64,000 bases of DNA from positions 1 to 64,000 of the forward strand of contig NZ_JAIVLF010000001.1 of the NCBI RefSeq assembly GCF_020524485.1, read 5' to 3'. The position numbers and the translations under genes were made by a program. The stretch is from Novosphingobium profundi. Its GTDB lineage: Bacteria; Pseudomonadota; Alphaproteobacteria; Sphingomonadales; Sphingomonadaceae. The notes beneath the pieces are model-generated. The model worked only from the letters and a program-made list of their open reading frames with translations. It made no database searches and was not told the origin of the DNA. Below are positions 26,564 to 35,484 of this stretch, piece after piece. The first letter of the stretch is position 1. Every line of letters begins with the position of its first letter.

Positions 26564-27009
26564 TGGCCAGTGCATCCACCCCGCCCTCGTCGCCCGGAGG
26601 GGAAGGCGCCCCGATCGAGCTCATCAAGGCGATCGCGCATCCCCTGCGCTATGAGATCCTGTCCTGCGTTGCGCGCGGAGAGCGCAACGTGGGTGAGATC
26701 GAAGCGGCCACGGGGATCGGCCAGCCCACGCTCTCGCAGCAGCTCTCGGTGCTGCGCAACGCTGGGCTCGTCTCGGCGCGGCGCGAGGCCAAGCTGGTGT
26801 TCTACGCGGTCGAGGCCGAGGCGCTCGAACAGGTCTGTTCGGCATTCCAGGCGATTTGCCCGGCCGAGTTCCAGGGGCGGATCGTGGCCAAGCTGACCGG
26901 CGGTGCGGTCACTTCGGTGCAGCCTATACCGGCCAATGCGCCGGACGGCAGCGACACGGCGGCCCTGCGGCGGCGCGGCGGGGCTGCGGTCTTCGCCAAG
27001 CTGGACTGA
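26560..27009 (+). CDS. BigR/SqrR-like ArsR-family repressor (persulfide sensor candidate)
   Basis: This 149-aa winged-helix protein has the ArsR core from about residue 19 to 100 (IELIKAIAHPLRYEILSCVA, then TLSQQLSVLRNAGLVSARRE) and a disordered tail. Cysteines at about positions 36 and 100 (LSCVARGE and FQAICPAE, about 64 apart) correspond to the dithiol pair with which BigR and SqrR sense persulfides; a third lies at 93. No CVC metal site of ArsR/SmtB is present. ATG 26560 overlaps the peroxiredoxin stop (ATGA); ATG 26563 is possible. It is the likely repressor of the divergent sulfur operon. Confidence 0.87.
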   Translation: MMASASTPPSSPGGEGAPIELIKAIAHPLRYEILSCVARGERNVGEIEAATGIGQPTLSQQLSVLRNAGLVSARREAKLVFYAVEAEALEQVCSAFQAICPAEFQGRIVAKLTGGAVTSVQPIPANAPDGSDTAALRRRGGAAVFAKLD

Positions 27010-27057
27010 CCGCACGGGCCTCGTGCAGCGGCCCGCGGACTGAAGCTGCGGGCATAG

Positions 27058-27083
27058 AAAAGGCGGCTCTAAGGCCGCCCTTT
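27058..27083. terminator. Terminator between arsR-type gene and M23 peptidase gene
   Basis: GAAAAGGCGGC-TCTAAG-GCCGCCCTTT forms a hairpin with A-rich left and T-rich right flanks, so it can serve both convergent genes. Confidence 0.8.
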
Positions 27084-27145
27084 CCCTCTCCGAACCGGGA
27101 TACGAAAACAGCGCCAATCGGCGCTGCGTGTCGTGAAAATCTGTA

Positions 27146-27850
27146 TCAGCCGCCCTTGGCGTCGCTCTCGTTCGCGGCGAGGCCCGACTGCATGTAGGGA
27201 ACCGGGTTCACTGCGGCACCGTCCACGCGCACTTCGTAGTGCAGGTGCGGGCCCGTCGAGCGGCCGGTCGAGCCCACGAAGCCGATGAGATCGCCCTTGT
27301 GGACGGTCTGGCCTTCGGCAACGTTCAGGCGTGAGAGGTGGCCGTAGCGGGTCTGCAGTTCGCCGCCGTGCTCCAGCGAGATGTAGAGGCCATACGAGCT
27401 GAACATCGAGGCGCGGCTGACGATACCGTCGGCGGGCGCGTAGACCGGGGTGCCGGTCGGCGCGGCGAGGTCGATGCCCTTGTGCCCGGCGCGGCGCCCG
27501 AGGATCGGGTGGTTGCGCATGCCGTAGCCGCTGGTCGTGACCGAGTGTTCGAGGGGGTTGCGCGAGGGGATCGAAACCGGGGCGATGGCGCCGACCTTGG
27601 CTGCGGGCTTGGCGGCGGCGAGGCCGGTTTCCTCGAAGTTCTGCCAGGAGCTGAACAGGGTGCGGAACTGGGCGTCTTCGTTGCCCGAGGCCGACTGGCC
27701 AGCCGACTGTGCCGCGCGCAGCGGGGCGGCGATGTCGGCAGACGCCGCGCTGGAGTTGGCCATGGCCGGATGGGCGGCGATAGCGCTGCCCGCGATCACG
27801 GCGGCACCGGCCACTGCGCGGATTTTGGCGAAGACTTTCGTTACGACCAC
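27146..27850 (-). CDS. M23 (LytM-type) metallopeptidase, exported
   Basis: This 234-aa protein has a signal peptide (KVFAKIRAVAGAAVIAGSAI, cleavage after HPAMA) and a C-terminal LytM domain with both zinc motifs intact: GHKGIDLAAP (HxxxD) and GPHLHYEV (HxH). It should cleave peptidoglycan cross-links in the periplasm or act during division. The GTG at 27850 is preferred over TTG 27856 because AAGG lies 8 bases before it. Confidence 0.88.
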   Translation of the reverse strand: MVVTKVFAKIRAVAGAAVIAGSAIAAHPAMANSSAASADIAAPLRAAQSAGQSASGNEDAQFRTLFSSWQNFEETGLAAAKPAAKVGAIAPVSIPSRNPLEHSVTTSGYGMRNHPILGRRAGHKGIDLAAPTGTPVYAPADGIVSRASMFSSYGLYISLEHGGELQTRYGHLSRLNVAEGQTVHKGDLIGFVGSTGRSTGPHLHYEVRVDGAAVNPVPYMQSGLAANESDAKGG

Positions 27851-28004
27851 TCGCAATACCTTGTTATCCGCCGAACCCCTTGGGGCAAGGCGCTTGAACC
27901 CTTCGACCGCGGTCCTGGGATGCGAACCGTGTCGAGCCTTGATTTCGGAGATGGTCGGAACCCCCCGCCGTCTCTCGAGTTTCAGTTATGACCGGGAATG
28001 TTAA

Positions 28005-28817
28005 TCAAACAAGGGCGGCGTAGAATTCGCGCGATAAACCGGCAGCCGAGCGCGCCGAGTCGTTGAACGGTGGCTTAACGACCCCATGGAAATGGCGGGA
28101 AACCAAGGTTTTCCAGAGAATCGCAGGCGCCGCATTTCGGCGCTTTGCCTCCGCGTCGAAATGAGTTGCGCCGTACCGGACGTGCCGGATTTCATCGTCA
28201 AGGATTCGTTGGAGGATAACGGCCCCCCGCGCATCGCCTAGGGCTTTAACCCTATCGCGGGTGCCCGGCGTCACGTCGAGCCCGCGCGCTTCGAGCACCA
28301 TCGGCACCACGGCAAGGCGCGCGGCGACATCGTGGCGGGTCTCGTTCGCCGCGTCCCACAGCCCGCCGTGGGCGGGAAGCGCGCCGTAGTGGCTGCCCAT
28401 GGTCGCGAGGTGCCGCTCGATCAGCGCGAAGTGCAGCGCCTCGTCGGCCGCGACGCTGAGGAAATCGTCGACGAACTCCCGGTTCATCTCACCCCCGAAG
28501 CGCCCGGCCATGTCGAGGGCAAGGTCGATCGCCACGAATTCGATGTGCGCGAGCGAATGCCACAGGGCAATGCGCCCGCGCTCCGAGCCCGCCTTGCGGC
28601 GCTTGGGCATGTCGCGCGGGGGGAGAAGTTCGGGATGGGCCGGGCGGCCCGGGGTATCGGGCATGGCCACGTCGAAGACCGGCGCAAGGCGGCCCTGGCG
28701 CCACTCGCGCACCAGCTTGCGGGTCGTCATGACCTTGGTGCGCGGGTGGGCTTCGAGCAGGGCCGCCCGGATCGCGCGCGCGAGCGTTGGCGGCGGGTTC
28801 GACGTGTCACAAGTCAT
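28005..28817 (-). CDS. DUF455 ferritin-like protein
   Basis: This 270-aa protein fills one DUF455 domain. It has ferritin-like metal motifs in HSLAHIEFVAIDLALDMAG, ADEALHFALIERHL, LEARGLDVTPG and DDEIRHVRYG, giving the E/ExxH pairs of a di-iron four-helix bundle. It is related to the MiaE-type family, and its substrate is unknown. It sits 5 bases downstream of bcp on the same strand and may share its transcript. Confidence 0.82.
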   Translation of the reverse strand: MTCDTSNPPPTLARAIRAALLEAHPRTKVMTTRKLVREWRQGRLAPVFDVAMPDTPGRPAHPELLPPRDMPKRRKAGSERGRIALWHSLAHIEFVAIDLALDMAGRFGGEMNREFVDDFLSVAADEALHFALIERHLATMGSHYGALPAHGGLWDAANETRHDVAARLAVVPMVLEARGLDVTPGTRDRVKALGDARGAVILQRILDDEIRHVRYGATHFDAEAKRRNAAPAILWKTLVSRHFHGVVKPPFNDSARSAAGLSREFYAALV

Positions 28818-28822
28818 GGCGC

Positions 28823-29296
28823 TTAGAGGGCCTTGGCGGCCTCCAGCACGGCCTGTGCGTGCTCTTTCACCTTCACCTTGTCCCAGACCTGGGCGATCTT
28901 GCCTTCGGCGTCGATCAGGTAGGTGGTGCGCACCATGCCCATGTAGGTGCGGCCGTAGTTCTTCTTCTCGGTCCAGATACCCAGCGCATCGGAGAGGCCA
29001 TTTTCCTCCGCATCGGTGGCGAGCGGGGCCTTCAGGTCATGCTTGGCGATGAAGTTCTGGTGCTTCTTGGCCGAATCCTTGCTGACACCGAGGAGCGCGA
29101 CGCCCGCGGCATCAAACTCGGGCTTGAGTGCGGAAAAGTCGATGTTCTCGGTCGTGCAGCCGGGGGTGTTGTCCTTGGGATAGAAGAACACGACAAGCTT
29201 CTGGCCTGCAAAGTCCGAGGCCTTCACGCTGCCACCTTCGGGCGTCTCCATGGCAATGTCGGGGAAGGCGTCGCCGGGGCCGGGGCGTTCGGTCAT
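28823..29296 (-). CDS. bcp: Thioredoxin-dependent peroxiredoxin Bcp/PrxQ
   Basis: This 157-aa protein has the PrxQ active site in VVFFYPKDNTPGCTTENIDF. The peroxidatic Cys is present, but the usual resolving Cys five residues later is replaced (CTTENI), so this copy is a 1-Cys or atypical Bcp. It reduces hydroperoxides. Its ATG overlaps the glnE TGA (ATGA), so it is coupled to glnE. Confidence 0.92.
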   Translation of the reverse strand: MTERPGPGDAFPDIAMETPEGGSVKASDFAGQKLVVFFYPKDNTPGCTTENIDFSALKPEFDAAGVALLGVSKDSAKKHQNFIAKHDLKAPLATDAEENGLSDALGIWTEKKNYGRTYMGMVRTTYLIDAEGKIAQVWDKVKVKEHAQAVLEAAKAL

Positions 29297-32019
29297 GGTG
29301 TCTCAATCTCCAGTTCTTCGCCAAAGGCGTCGCGCCAGGCCTGGGCCACACAGTTGCGTGCGCCCGCCAGCGCGGTTTCGAGTTCGCTCCAGTCCCCATA
29401 ACCACATGCGCGCACGAGGGCCAGCCGTGCGGCGGGCAGGGGGAGCTGCGAATCCGGCGCGAGCAGGCGCGCGGCGACGAGGAAGCGGGTGAGCGTGTCG
29501 TGCGCGGGGCCCAGGTCCTGCGGTAACAGGCCGTGCGTCGCGAGTGCGGCGATGGCCTCCCCGAGATCGGGGACAAGCCCGCGCCCGCTGGCAAGTTGGG
29601 CGTGGTGGACGAGGAATTCGAGGTCGACGAGCCCTCCGCGCGCCAGCTTTACATCAAGCGGGCCCTTGGCGGGTTTGTGTCCGGCCATGCGCGTGCGCAT
29701 CTCCAGCACTTCGCCGCGCAGTGTTTCGGGATCGCGCGGGCGGGTGAGGACGCGGGCGATCTCGTGCTCGACGGCAAGGCGCGCCTCGGGCGAGCCGATG
29801 AGGACGCGCGCGCGGCACAGCGCCATGTGCTCCCAGGTCCAGGCGTCTTCGCCCTGGTACTGGCGAAAGCTTTCCAGCGAAGCGGCGGGCGGCCCCTGTT
29901 CGCCCGAGGGGCGCAGGCGCGTGTCGACTTCGTAGAGCGCGCCCTCGGCGGTGGGCACCGACAGCGCGGCAATCGCGCGCTTGGACAGGCGGTTGTAGTA
30001 GAGCGTCGCGCCGAGTGGGCGCTCGCCATCGCTCTCGGCCTGGAAATCGCCGGTGAAGAGGTAGATGAGGTCGAGGTCCGAGGCGTGGGTCAGGATACCC
30101 CCGCCAAAGCGTCCGAGGCCCAGCACGACCATTTCACTCCCGGCAATCGTCCCGTGGCGTTGGGCAAATTCCTCGCTCGCCGCGCGGGTGAGGACGATGC
30201 TGGCGGCCTCGGCGATGCGCGCGAGGCCCTGGCCGATGGCGATGGGATCGTTGACGCCTTCGATCAGCTGGACGCCAAGCCGGAAGCGCGCCTCGCTGAC
30301 CCGGCGGCGCACCGTGTCGAGAATGCGCTCGTAATCGCTGCCCGGCTCAAGGCGCGCGAAATTGGCGACGAGGCTGTCGACGTCGCCTGGAAGTTCGAAG
30401 GCGCTGGCGTCGATCAGCGGATCGAGGAGGTCTGCCCGGCGGGCAAGGGCATCGGCCAGTGGCGGGGCGAGGCTGAGAATGTTGACAAGGACGCCCAGCA
30501 GCGCGGGGCGCGCTTCCAGCAGGCGAAAGAGGTTGATCGCGCTGGGCAGGTTGCCGAGCAGCTGCTCCCAGCGCAGCACCGCGCGTTCGGGCTCGGGGGC
30601 CTGCGCCAACGCGGCCATGAGTTCGGGGCGCATCGCCTCGAAGGCAGCGCGCGCGGCGTCCGAGCGCAGCGCGCGCACCCGGCCGGACAGCCAGCTCTCG
30701 ATCCGTTCGGCCAGCGCGGCGGGATCGGCGAAGCCCAGGTCTTCGAGTTCGTCGCGAAGGCTCGCCTGGGCGGGCATGGCGACGGCCGCATCGCTCTGGA
30801 GCGGGGTGTTAGCCATGACCAGCGCGTCATAGCGCGCGCCCACCTGCTGCGTGATCGCGGCGACTTCCTCTATCAGCGCGGCGCCATCGGCGAGGCCATC
30901 GAGCTGGGCGGCGGCGTCGAGCGCCTCGGGGTCGGTGGGCAGCGAATGGGTCTGATGGTCGCGCAGCATCTGCAGGCGATGCTCGATGGTGCGCAGGCGG
31001 TCGTAGCTATCGCCCAGGAGGCGCGCGTCCTCGGGCGGGACGAGGCCGGCCTCGGCCAGCGCATCGAGCGTCGCGCGCGTGCCGCGAAGGCGCAGAGCGG
31101 GCTGGCGGCCGCCATGGATCAGCTGGTGGGTCTGGGCGTAGAACTCGATCTCGCGAATGCCACCGCGCCCTTTCTTGAGGTCGAAACCGGGACCCACGCT
31201 TTGCGCCCCGCGCGCGCTCGCGCGGATCTGGCGGGTGAGGCGGCCGATCTCGGCAATGGCCCCGAAGTCGAGGCTCTTGCGCCACACGAAGGGGCGGATC
31301 GCGGCGAGGAACTGCTCGCCCGCCACGATGTCGCCCGCACAGGCGCGCGCACGGATGAAGGCGGCGCGCTCCCAAGCGAGGGCGGAGCTTTCGTAATGGG
31401 TCAGCGCCGCGTCGATCGAGATGGCCAGCGGGCTGACTTCGGATGCGGGGCGCAGGCGCAGGTCAACGCGGAAGACATAGCCCTCGCCATCGACATTCGA
31501 GAGCGTCTGGACGACATGGCGCGCGACGCGCTGGGCGGCCTCGCCCGGATCGTCGCGCTCACGCCGGGGCAGGGCCTCGGGATCGAACAGCAGGATCGGG
31601 TCGATGTCCGAGCTGTAGTTCAACTCGCCCGCGCCGTGCTTGCCCAGCGCCAGGGCAAGGAACCCGCCGGGCTCGGCGTCAGGCGCGCGGCGGCGGATGC
31701 CATCGGCGATGGCGGCGTCAAGCGCGCGGTCGGCAAAGGCGGACAGCTCGCCTGTCACTTTCAGGAGCGGGAAAGCGCCGGCAAGATCGCCGATGGCCAG
31801 CGTCAGCGCGAGGGCCTGTCGCTCGCGCCGCAGCGCCGCGCCTACCGAGGGCGCGCCGTCCCCGGCCGTGCGCGCCATCGCTAGCGCGGCCTCGCCGTCG
31901 CCTGAGGCCAGCACCTCGGCCAGTTCGGGGCGGCGTTCGAGCAGCGTTGCAAGAAACGGTGCGTGGGCGCGGGCGCGGGTGAGCGCGCCGGTCCAGTCCT
32001 CTCCGGTCGTCGTCGTCAT
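29293..32019 (-). CDS. glnE: Bifunctional glutamine synthetase adenylyltransferase/deadenylase
   Basis: This 908-aa protein holds two nucleotidyltransferase domains, each followed by a helical domain. The first has GKHGAGELNYSSDIDPILLF and the second GLGRFGGGILTHASDLDLIY, both with the DxD metal pair (DID, DLD). The KKGRGGIREIEFYAQTHQL segment is also typical. It adds AMP to, and removes it from, glutamine synthetase according to nitrogen status. The start at 32019 (MTTTTGEDW) is picked by position of family homology. It is followed by bcp. Confidence 0.95.
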   Translation of the reverse strand: MTTTTGEDWTGALTRARAHAPFLATLLERRPELAEVLASGDGEAALAMARTAGDGAPSVGAALRRERQALALTLAIGDLAGAFPLLKVTGELSAFADRALDAAIADGIRRRAPDAEPGGFLALALGKHGAGELNYSSDIDPILLFDPEALPRRERDDPGEAAQRVARHVVQTLSNVDGEGYVFRVDLRLRPASEVSPLAISIDAALTHYESSALAWERAAFIRARACAGDIVAGEQFLAAIRPFVWRKSLDFGAIAEIGRLTRQIRASARGAQSVGPGFDLKKGRGGIREIEFYAQTHQLIHGGRQPALRLRGTRATLDALAEAGLVPPEDARLLGDSYDRLRTIEHRLQMLRDHQTHSLPTDPEALDAAAQLDGLADGAALIEEVAAITQQVGARYDALVMANTPLQSDAAVAMPAQASLRDELEDLGFADPAALAERIESWLSGRVRALRSDAARAAFEAMRPELMAALAQAPEPERAVLRWEQLLGNLPSAINLFRLLEARPALLGVLVNILSLAPPLADALARRADLLDPLIDASAFELPGDVDSLVANFARLEPGSDYERILDTVRRRVSEARFRLGVQLIEGVNDPIAIGQGLARIAEAASIVLTRAASEEFAQRHGTIAGSEMVVLGLGRFGGGILTHASDLDLIYLFTGDFQAESDGERPLGATLYYNRLSKRAIAALSVPTAEGALYEVDTRLRPSGEQGPPAASLESFRQYQGEDAWTWEHMALCRARVLIGSPEARLAVEHEIARVLTRPRDPETLRGEVLEMRTRMAGHKPAKGPLDVKLARGGLVDLEFLVHHAQLASGRGLVPDLGEAIAALATHGLLPQDLGPAHDTLTRFLVAARLLAPDSQLPLPAARLALVRACGYGDWSELETALAGARNCVAQAWRDAFGEELEIETP

Positions 32020-32152
32020 GGCACCTGTCCTGCCGCCTTGGGCAAGGCCGGGCAAGCGCCTTGTTCACGGCCTTGTCCGTGCTGGCGTCCTCTGGCACCT
32101 CTCGGTCCGGGGCGCCGCTGGGGTGCCGTATTGCCAATTCAGGGGACTTCCC

Positions 32153-33874
32153 GTGAAGAACCGCCTTCTCCTCCTTGCCGCGCTGGGCCTCTCGGCGTGC
32201 TCTTCCACGACCTACTCCGGGCCCGATATGCCCAAGGGCACCGCGCTTCCCCCGCCCGATCGCCCGATCGAAGAGAAGACGGCGGACGCGCTGCCGAGCA
32301 AGGCCAAGGCGATCATGGCCGAGGTGACCGCCACGCTTTCCTCCGATGCCCTGGAGGGCCGCGGGCCCAGCACCGCGATCGAGCCCAAGGTGCTCGATGC
32401 GATCATCACCCGTTTCAAGGCCGCCGGATTGCAGCCGGGCAATCATGGCGAATGGCTGCAGGAAGTGCCCACGGTGGAGATCACCGCGACCGATCCCACC
32501 CCGATGGCGGTGGAGGGGCACGGAATTTCGCAGACCTTCGGCTATGGCGATGGGTATGTCGCGGCGAGCTACCGCGTGGTGCCCGAAACGCGCATCGAGG
32601 ACAGCGAACTGGTCTTCGTGGGCTATGGCATCAACGCGCCGGAGCTGGGCTGGAACGACTACGCCGGGATCGACATGAAGGGGAAGACCGCGGTCATCCT
32701 CGTCAACGATCCCGACTATGCGGAGGAGAGCGAGGAGGGGCCCTTCAAGGGACGGCGCATGACCTACTACGGGCGCTGGACCTACAAGTTCGAGGAAGCG
32801 GCCCGGCAGGGCGCCGATGCCGCGCTGATCGTGCATGACACCTTCCCGGCTGCCTATGGCTGGAATGTCGTCAACTCCAGCTGGACCGGCGCGCAGTACT
32901 ACGTGCAGACCCCGGATGACGGGGCGAGCGCAACAAGGGCCAACGGCTGGATCCGCAAGGCGGTCGCCGAAACCATGCTGCACACGGCGGGCCAAGACCT
33001 CACCACGCTGAGCGAGGCGGCCCGGAAGCCCGGATTCAAGCCGGTGCCTCTGGGGCTCCTGGCCAGCTTCGGGTTCGCCAACCAGGTGCGCAAGTCGGTC
33101 TCCAACAACGTGGTCGGTATTCTGCCCGGCACCGAGCGCCCGGACGAATACGTGCTCTACACCGGGCACTGGGATCATCTGGGCCACTGCACTCCCGACG
33201 CGAGCGGGGACGACATCTGCAACGGCGCGGTCGACAACGCGACCGGGATCGGCGCGCTGACCGCGCTGGCGAATGCCAACGTCGAGGCCGGGGCCACCGC
33301 GCGCAGCCAGGTGTTCCTGGCCGTGACGCTGGAGGAATCGGGGCTGCTGGGCTCGGAATACTATGCGGCCAACCCGGTCTTCCCGCTCGATCACACGGTC
33401 GGCGGGGTGAACATGGACGCGCTGCTGCCCGGGCCCCGTGCGCGCAGTTTTGCGATGGTGGGGGGCGACAAATCGGACCTCACCGCGCTGTTCCGCGCAG
33501 CGCTGGCCGAAAAGGGCCTTGCCGAAGTGCCTGAGGAGCATTCGGAGCGGGGCAGTTACTACCGCTCGGACCACTTCTCCTTCGCCAAGCGGGGCGTGCC
33601 GATGTTCAATTTCGAGCGCAGCACCGACCTTGTCGAAGGCGGGCGCGAAGTGGGCGATGCCTTGAGCGAAGACTATGTCACCAACCGCTACCACGCCCCG
33701 TCCGATGAATATTCGGCGGACTGGAACTGGGATGGCATTGTCCAGGAGGTGTCGCTCTTCTATCGGCTCGGCCGCGATCTCGCCGATTCGGACAGCTGGC
33801 CGAACTGGCACGAGGACGATGAATTTAGGGCCGTGCGCGACAAGGCATGCGCGGCATCCCAAGGAGGCTGTTGA
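32153..33874 (+). CDS. M28-family zinc aminopeptidase, lipoprotein
   Basis: This 573-aa protein begins at GTG 32153 with AGGGGA upstream. The signal LLLLAALGLSACSS carries a lipobox (LSAC), so it is probably anchored in the outer membrane. A PA-domain-like insert spans about residues 110-260, then the M28 core with YTGHWDHLG, NGAVDNATG, TLEESGLLGSEYY and YYRSDHFSF, covering the zinc ligands H, D, E, D/E and H. It should trim peptides in the periplasm. The gene ends one base before the agmatine deiminase start. Confidence 0.9.
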   Translation: MKNRLLLLAALGLSACSSTTYSGPDMPKGTALPPPDRPIEEKTADALPSKAKAIMAEVTATLSSDALEGRGPSTAIEPKVLDAIITRFKAAGLQPGNHGEWLQEVPTVEITATDPTPMAVEGHGISQTFGYGDGYVAASYRVVPETRIEDSELVFVGYGINAPELGWNDYAGIDMKGKTAVILVNDPDYAEESEEGPFKGRRMTYYGRWTYKFEEAARQGADAALIVHDTFPAAYGWNVVNSSWTGAQYYVQTPDDGASATRANGWIRKAVAETMLHTAGQDLTTLSEAARKPGFKPVPLGLLASFGFANQVRKSVSNNVVGILPGTERPDEYVLYTGHWDHLGHCTPDASGDDICNGAVDNATGIGALTALANANVEAGATARSQVFLAVTLEESGLLGSEYYAANPVFPLDHTVGGVNMDALLPGPRARSFAMVGGDKSDLTALFRAALAEKGLAEVPEEHSERGSYYRSDHFSFAKRGVPMFNFERSTDLVEGGREVGDALSEDYVTNRYHAPSDEYSADWNWDGIVQEVSLFYRLGRDLADSDSWPNWHEDDEFRAVRDKACAASQGGC

Positions 33875-33875
33875 G

Positions 33876-34868
33876 TTGTCTTTCGCCCTTCCCCCCGAGT
33901 GGCACCCGCAGGATTGGATCTGGATCGGTTTCCCGCACGATCCGGTCGAATGGCCCGGCTTCCTGGAGGCCGCGCAGGAGCAGATGGCGCAGTTTGCCAG
34001 CGTCGTCGCCGAAGCGGGCCAGGAAGTGCGCCTGATCGTGCGGGACGAGGCCAACCGCGCCCGCGCGGCTTCGCTCGTCTCGGACAAGGTCACGCTGGAG
34101 GTGCGCCGCTACGGCGATGTCTGGCTGCGCGATACAGGGCCGCTCGTCACGATGGACGGGCAGGGCGCGCGCAAGGCGATGCGCTTCGGCTTCAACGGCT
34201 GGGGCGGCAAGTACCTGATGGACGGCGACCAGGAAATCGGCGCCGAGCTGGCCCGCGATGCCGGACTTTCCATTGAGACGGCGGATTGGGTCCTGGAAGG
34301 CGGCGCGCTCGACGGCGATGGCACCGGCCTTGTCGCCACGACCGAGCAGTGCCTGCTCAACCCCAACCGCAACCCGCACCTCACCCGCCAGGATCTGGAA
34401 ATGCGCCTGGAGCGCGATCTGGGCTATGACAAGGTGCTGTGGCTGGGCGATGGCCTCATCAACGACCACACCGACGGGCATGTCGACAACCTCGCGCGCT
34501 TCGTGGCGCCGGGCGTCCTCGCCCTGCCGCGTGCGACCAGCGTGGACGATCCCAACGCGGCGATCTACGCCGACGCCAAGGCCCGCGCCGAGGCGATGGG
34601 CGTGCGCGTGGCCGAAGTTCCCTCGCCCGGCCGGGTCGAGACGGACGGGCGGATCGAGCCTGCCAGCTACATGAACTTTGCGATCACCTCGAACCTGGTG
34701 GTCGTGCCGATCTATGGCACGAAGTACGACGAGGAAGGCGTCACGGCCATCGCCGAACTGTTCCCCGACCGTGATACGGTGGGCGTGATGGCTGATGCGG
34801 TGCTGGCAGGGGGCGGCTCGTTCCACTGTTCCAGCCAGCAGATGCCCTCGCTTCCCAGCGGTGATTAA
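33876..34868 (+). CDS. aguA: Agmatine deiminase
   Basis: This 330-aa protein of the agmatine/peptidyl-arginine deiminase family keeps EWHPQDWIWIGFPHD, the RYGDVWLRDTGP and NGWGGKY segments, HTDGHVDNLARFV and the catalytic Cys in GGGSFHCSSQQMP. It turns agmatine into N-carbamoylputrescine plus ammonia. The start is TTG 33876, set by a perfect AAGGAGG 8 bases upstream and by being immediately after the M28 stop. No N-carbamoylputrescine amidase (aguB) is beside it. Confidence 0.93.
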   Translation: MSFALPPEWHPQDWIWIGFPHDPVEWPGFLEAAQEQMAQFASVVAEAGQEVRLIVRDEANRARAASLVSDKVTLEVRRYGDVWLRDTGPLVTMDGQGARKAMRFGFNGWGGKYLMDGDQEIGAELARDAGLSIETADWVLEGGALDGDGTGLVATTEQCLLNPNRNPHLTRQDLEMRLERDLGYDKVLWLGDGLINDHTDGHVDNLARFVAPGVLALPRATSVDDPNAAIYADAKARAEAMGVRVAEVPSPGRVETDGRIEPASYMNFAITSNLVVVPIYGTKYDEEGVTAIAELFPDRDTVGVMADAVLAGGGSFHCSSQQMPSLPSGD

Positions 34869-34902
34869 CGCTTTTGCAAGGGCTCGGGCGCATAGCAGCG
34901 TC

Positions 34903-35040
34903 ATGGCCCGAGTCCTTGCCCTTGCCTTCCCGCCCACGCGGCGCCCGGCCCTGCCGGTGGCGCAGGATGTGGCGCGAGGCTTGGTCGTGGCGGGCTGTGC
35001 GCTCGCGCTGATTCTCGCCGGGGTCGACCTCGGGCTCTGA
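34903..35040 (+). CDS. Small putative membrane peptide
   Basis: A possible 45-aa protein (MARVLALAFPPTRRPALPVA...) with one C-terminal hydrophobic helix (GLVVAGCALALILAGVDLGL). No clear ribosome site is visible and I do not recognise the family. It could be a chance frame in GC-rich DNA. Confidence 0.35.
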   Translation: MARVLALAFPPTRRPALPVAQDVARGLVVAGCALALILAGVDLGL

Positions 35041-35241
35041 GCCCTCGGCATTTTGCAGACATTTCATCGAATTGGCGTGGACGGGCTTTGTCCAGCCCCT
35101 TCCGGTTGGCTGTTGGCCGCGTCTGATGCACTGCACAACCTCTCTATCGCAGCGCAGCAAGATTTCGTCGCAATCGGCTGATGCGTCGGTAACCCGCACT
35201 TCCCACGTTCTCTCCTCGACACCACATCTGGGAGTGTAAAC
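35041..35241. other. Intergenic leader of the bestrophin operon
   Basis: About 200 bases without a supported gene, lying before the 80-aa membrane protein. I see no FNR box, strong hairpin or repeat copy here. GGGAGTG just before 35242 is a plausible ribosome site. Confidence 0.5.
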
Positions 35242-35484
35242 ATGCGCCAATTCAGTGAAGCCGAAAGCGCCGCAGGACGCGAAGCGCTCGTCGGCAACTT
35301 TCTCCTGTTCCTGTTCGGGTGCGGGGTGCTGGCCTTCTTCGTCACGGTGGACCGCGTCGACTGGCTGCGCATCCGTCCGGCCAGCGCAAGTTCAGCTGCG
35401 ATGGCGCAGGCCAGCGCCAAGCCCGCACCTGTGCCCCTGATCGAACGCGCCGAGCCGCGCGAAGGAGACGTCCGAAACCCATGA
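35242..35484 (+). CDS. Small single-pass membrane protein upstream of bestrophin
   Basis: This 80-aa protein has a polar start (MRQFSEAESAAGREALVGN), one membrane helix (FLLFLFGCGVLAFFVTV) and an Ala/Pro-rich tail. Its TGA overlaps the bestrophin ATG (ATGA), which suggests a functional link. No family is recognised. Confidence 0.6.
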   Translation: MRQFSEAESAAGREALVGNFLLFLFGCGVLAFFVTVDRVDWLRIRPASASSAAMAQASAKPAPVPLIERAEPREGDVRNP

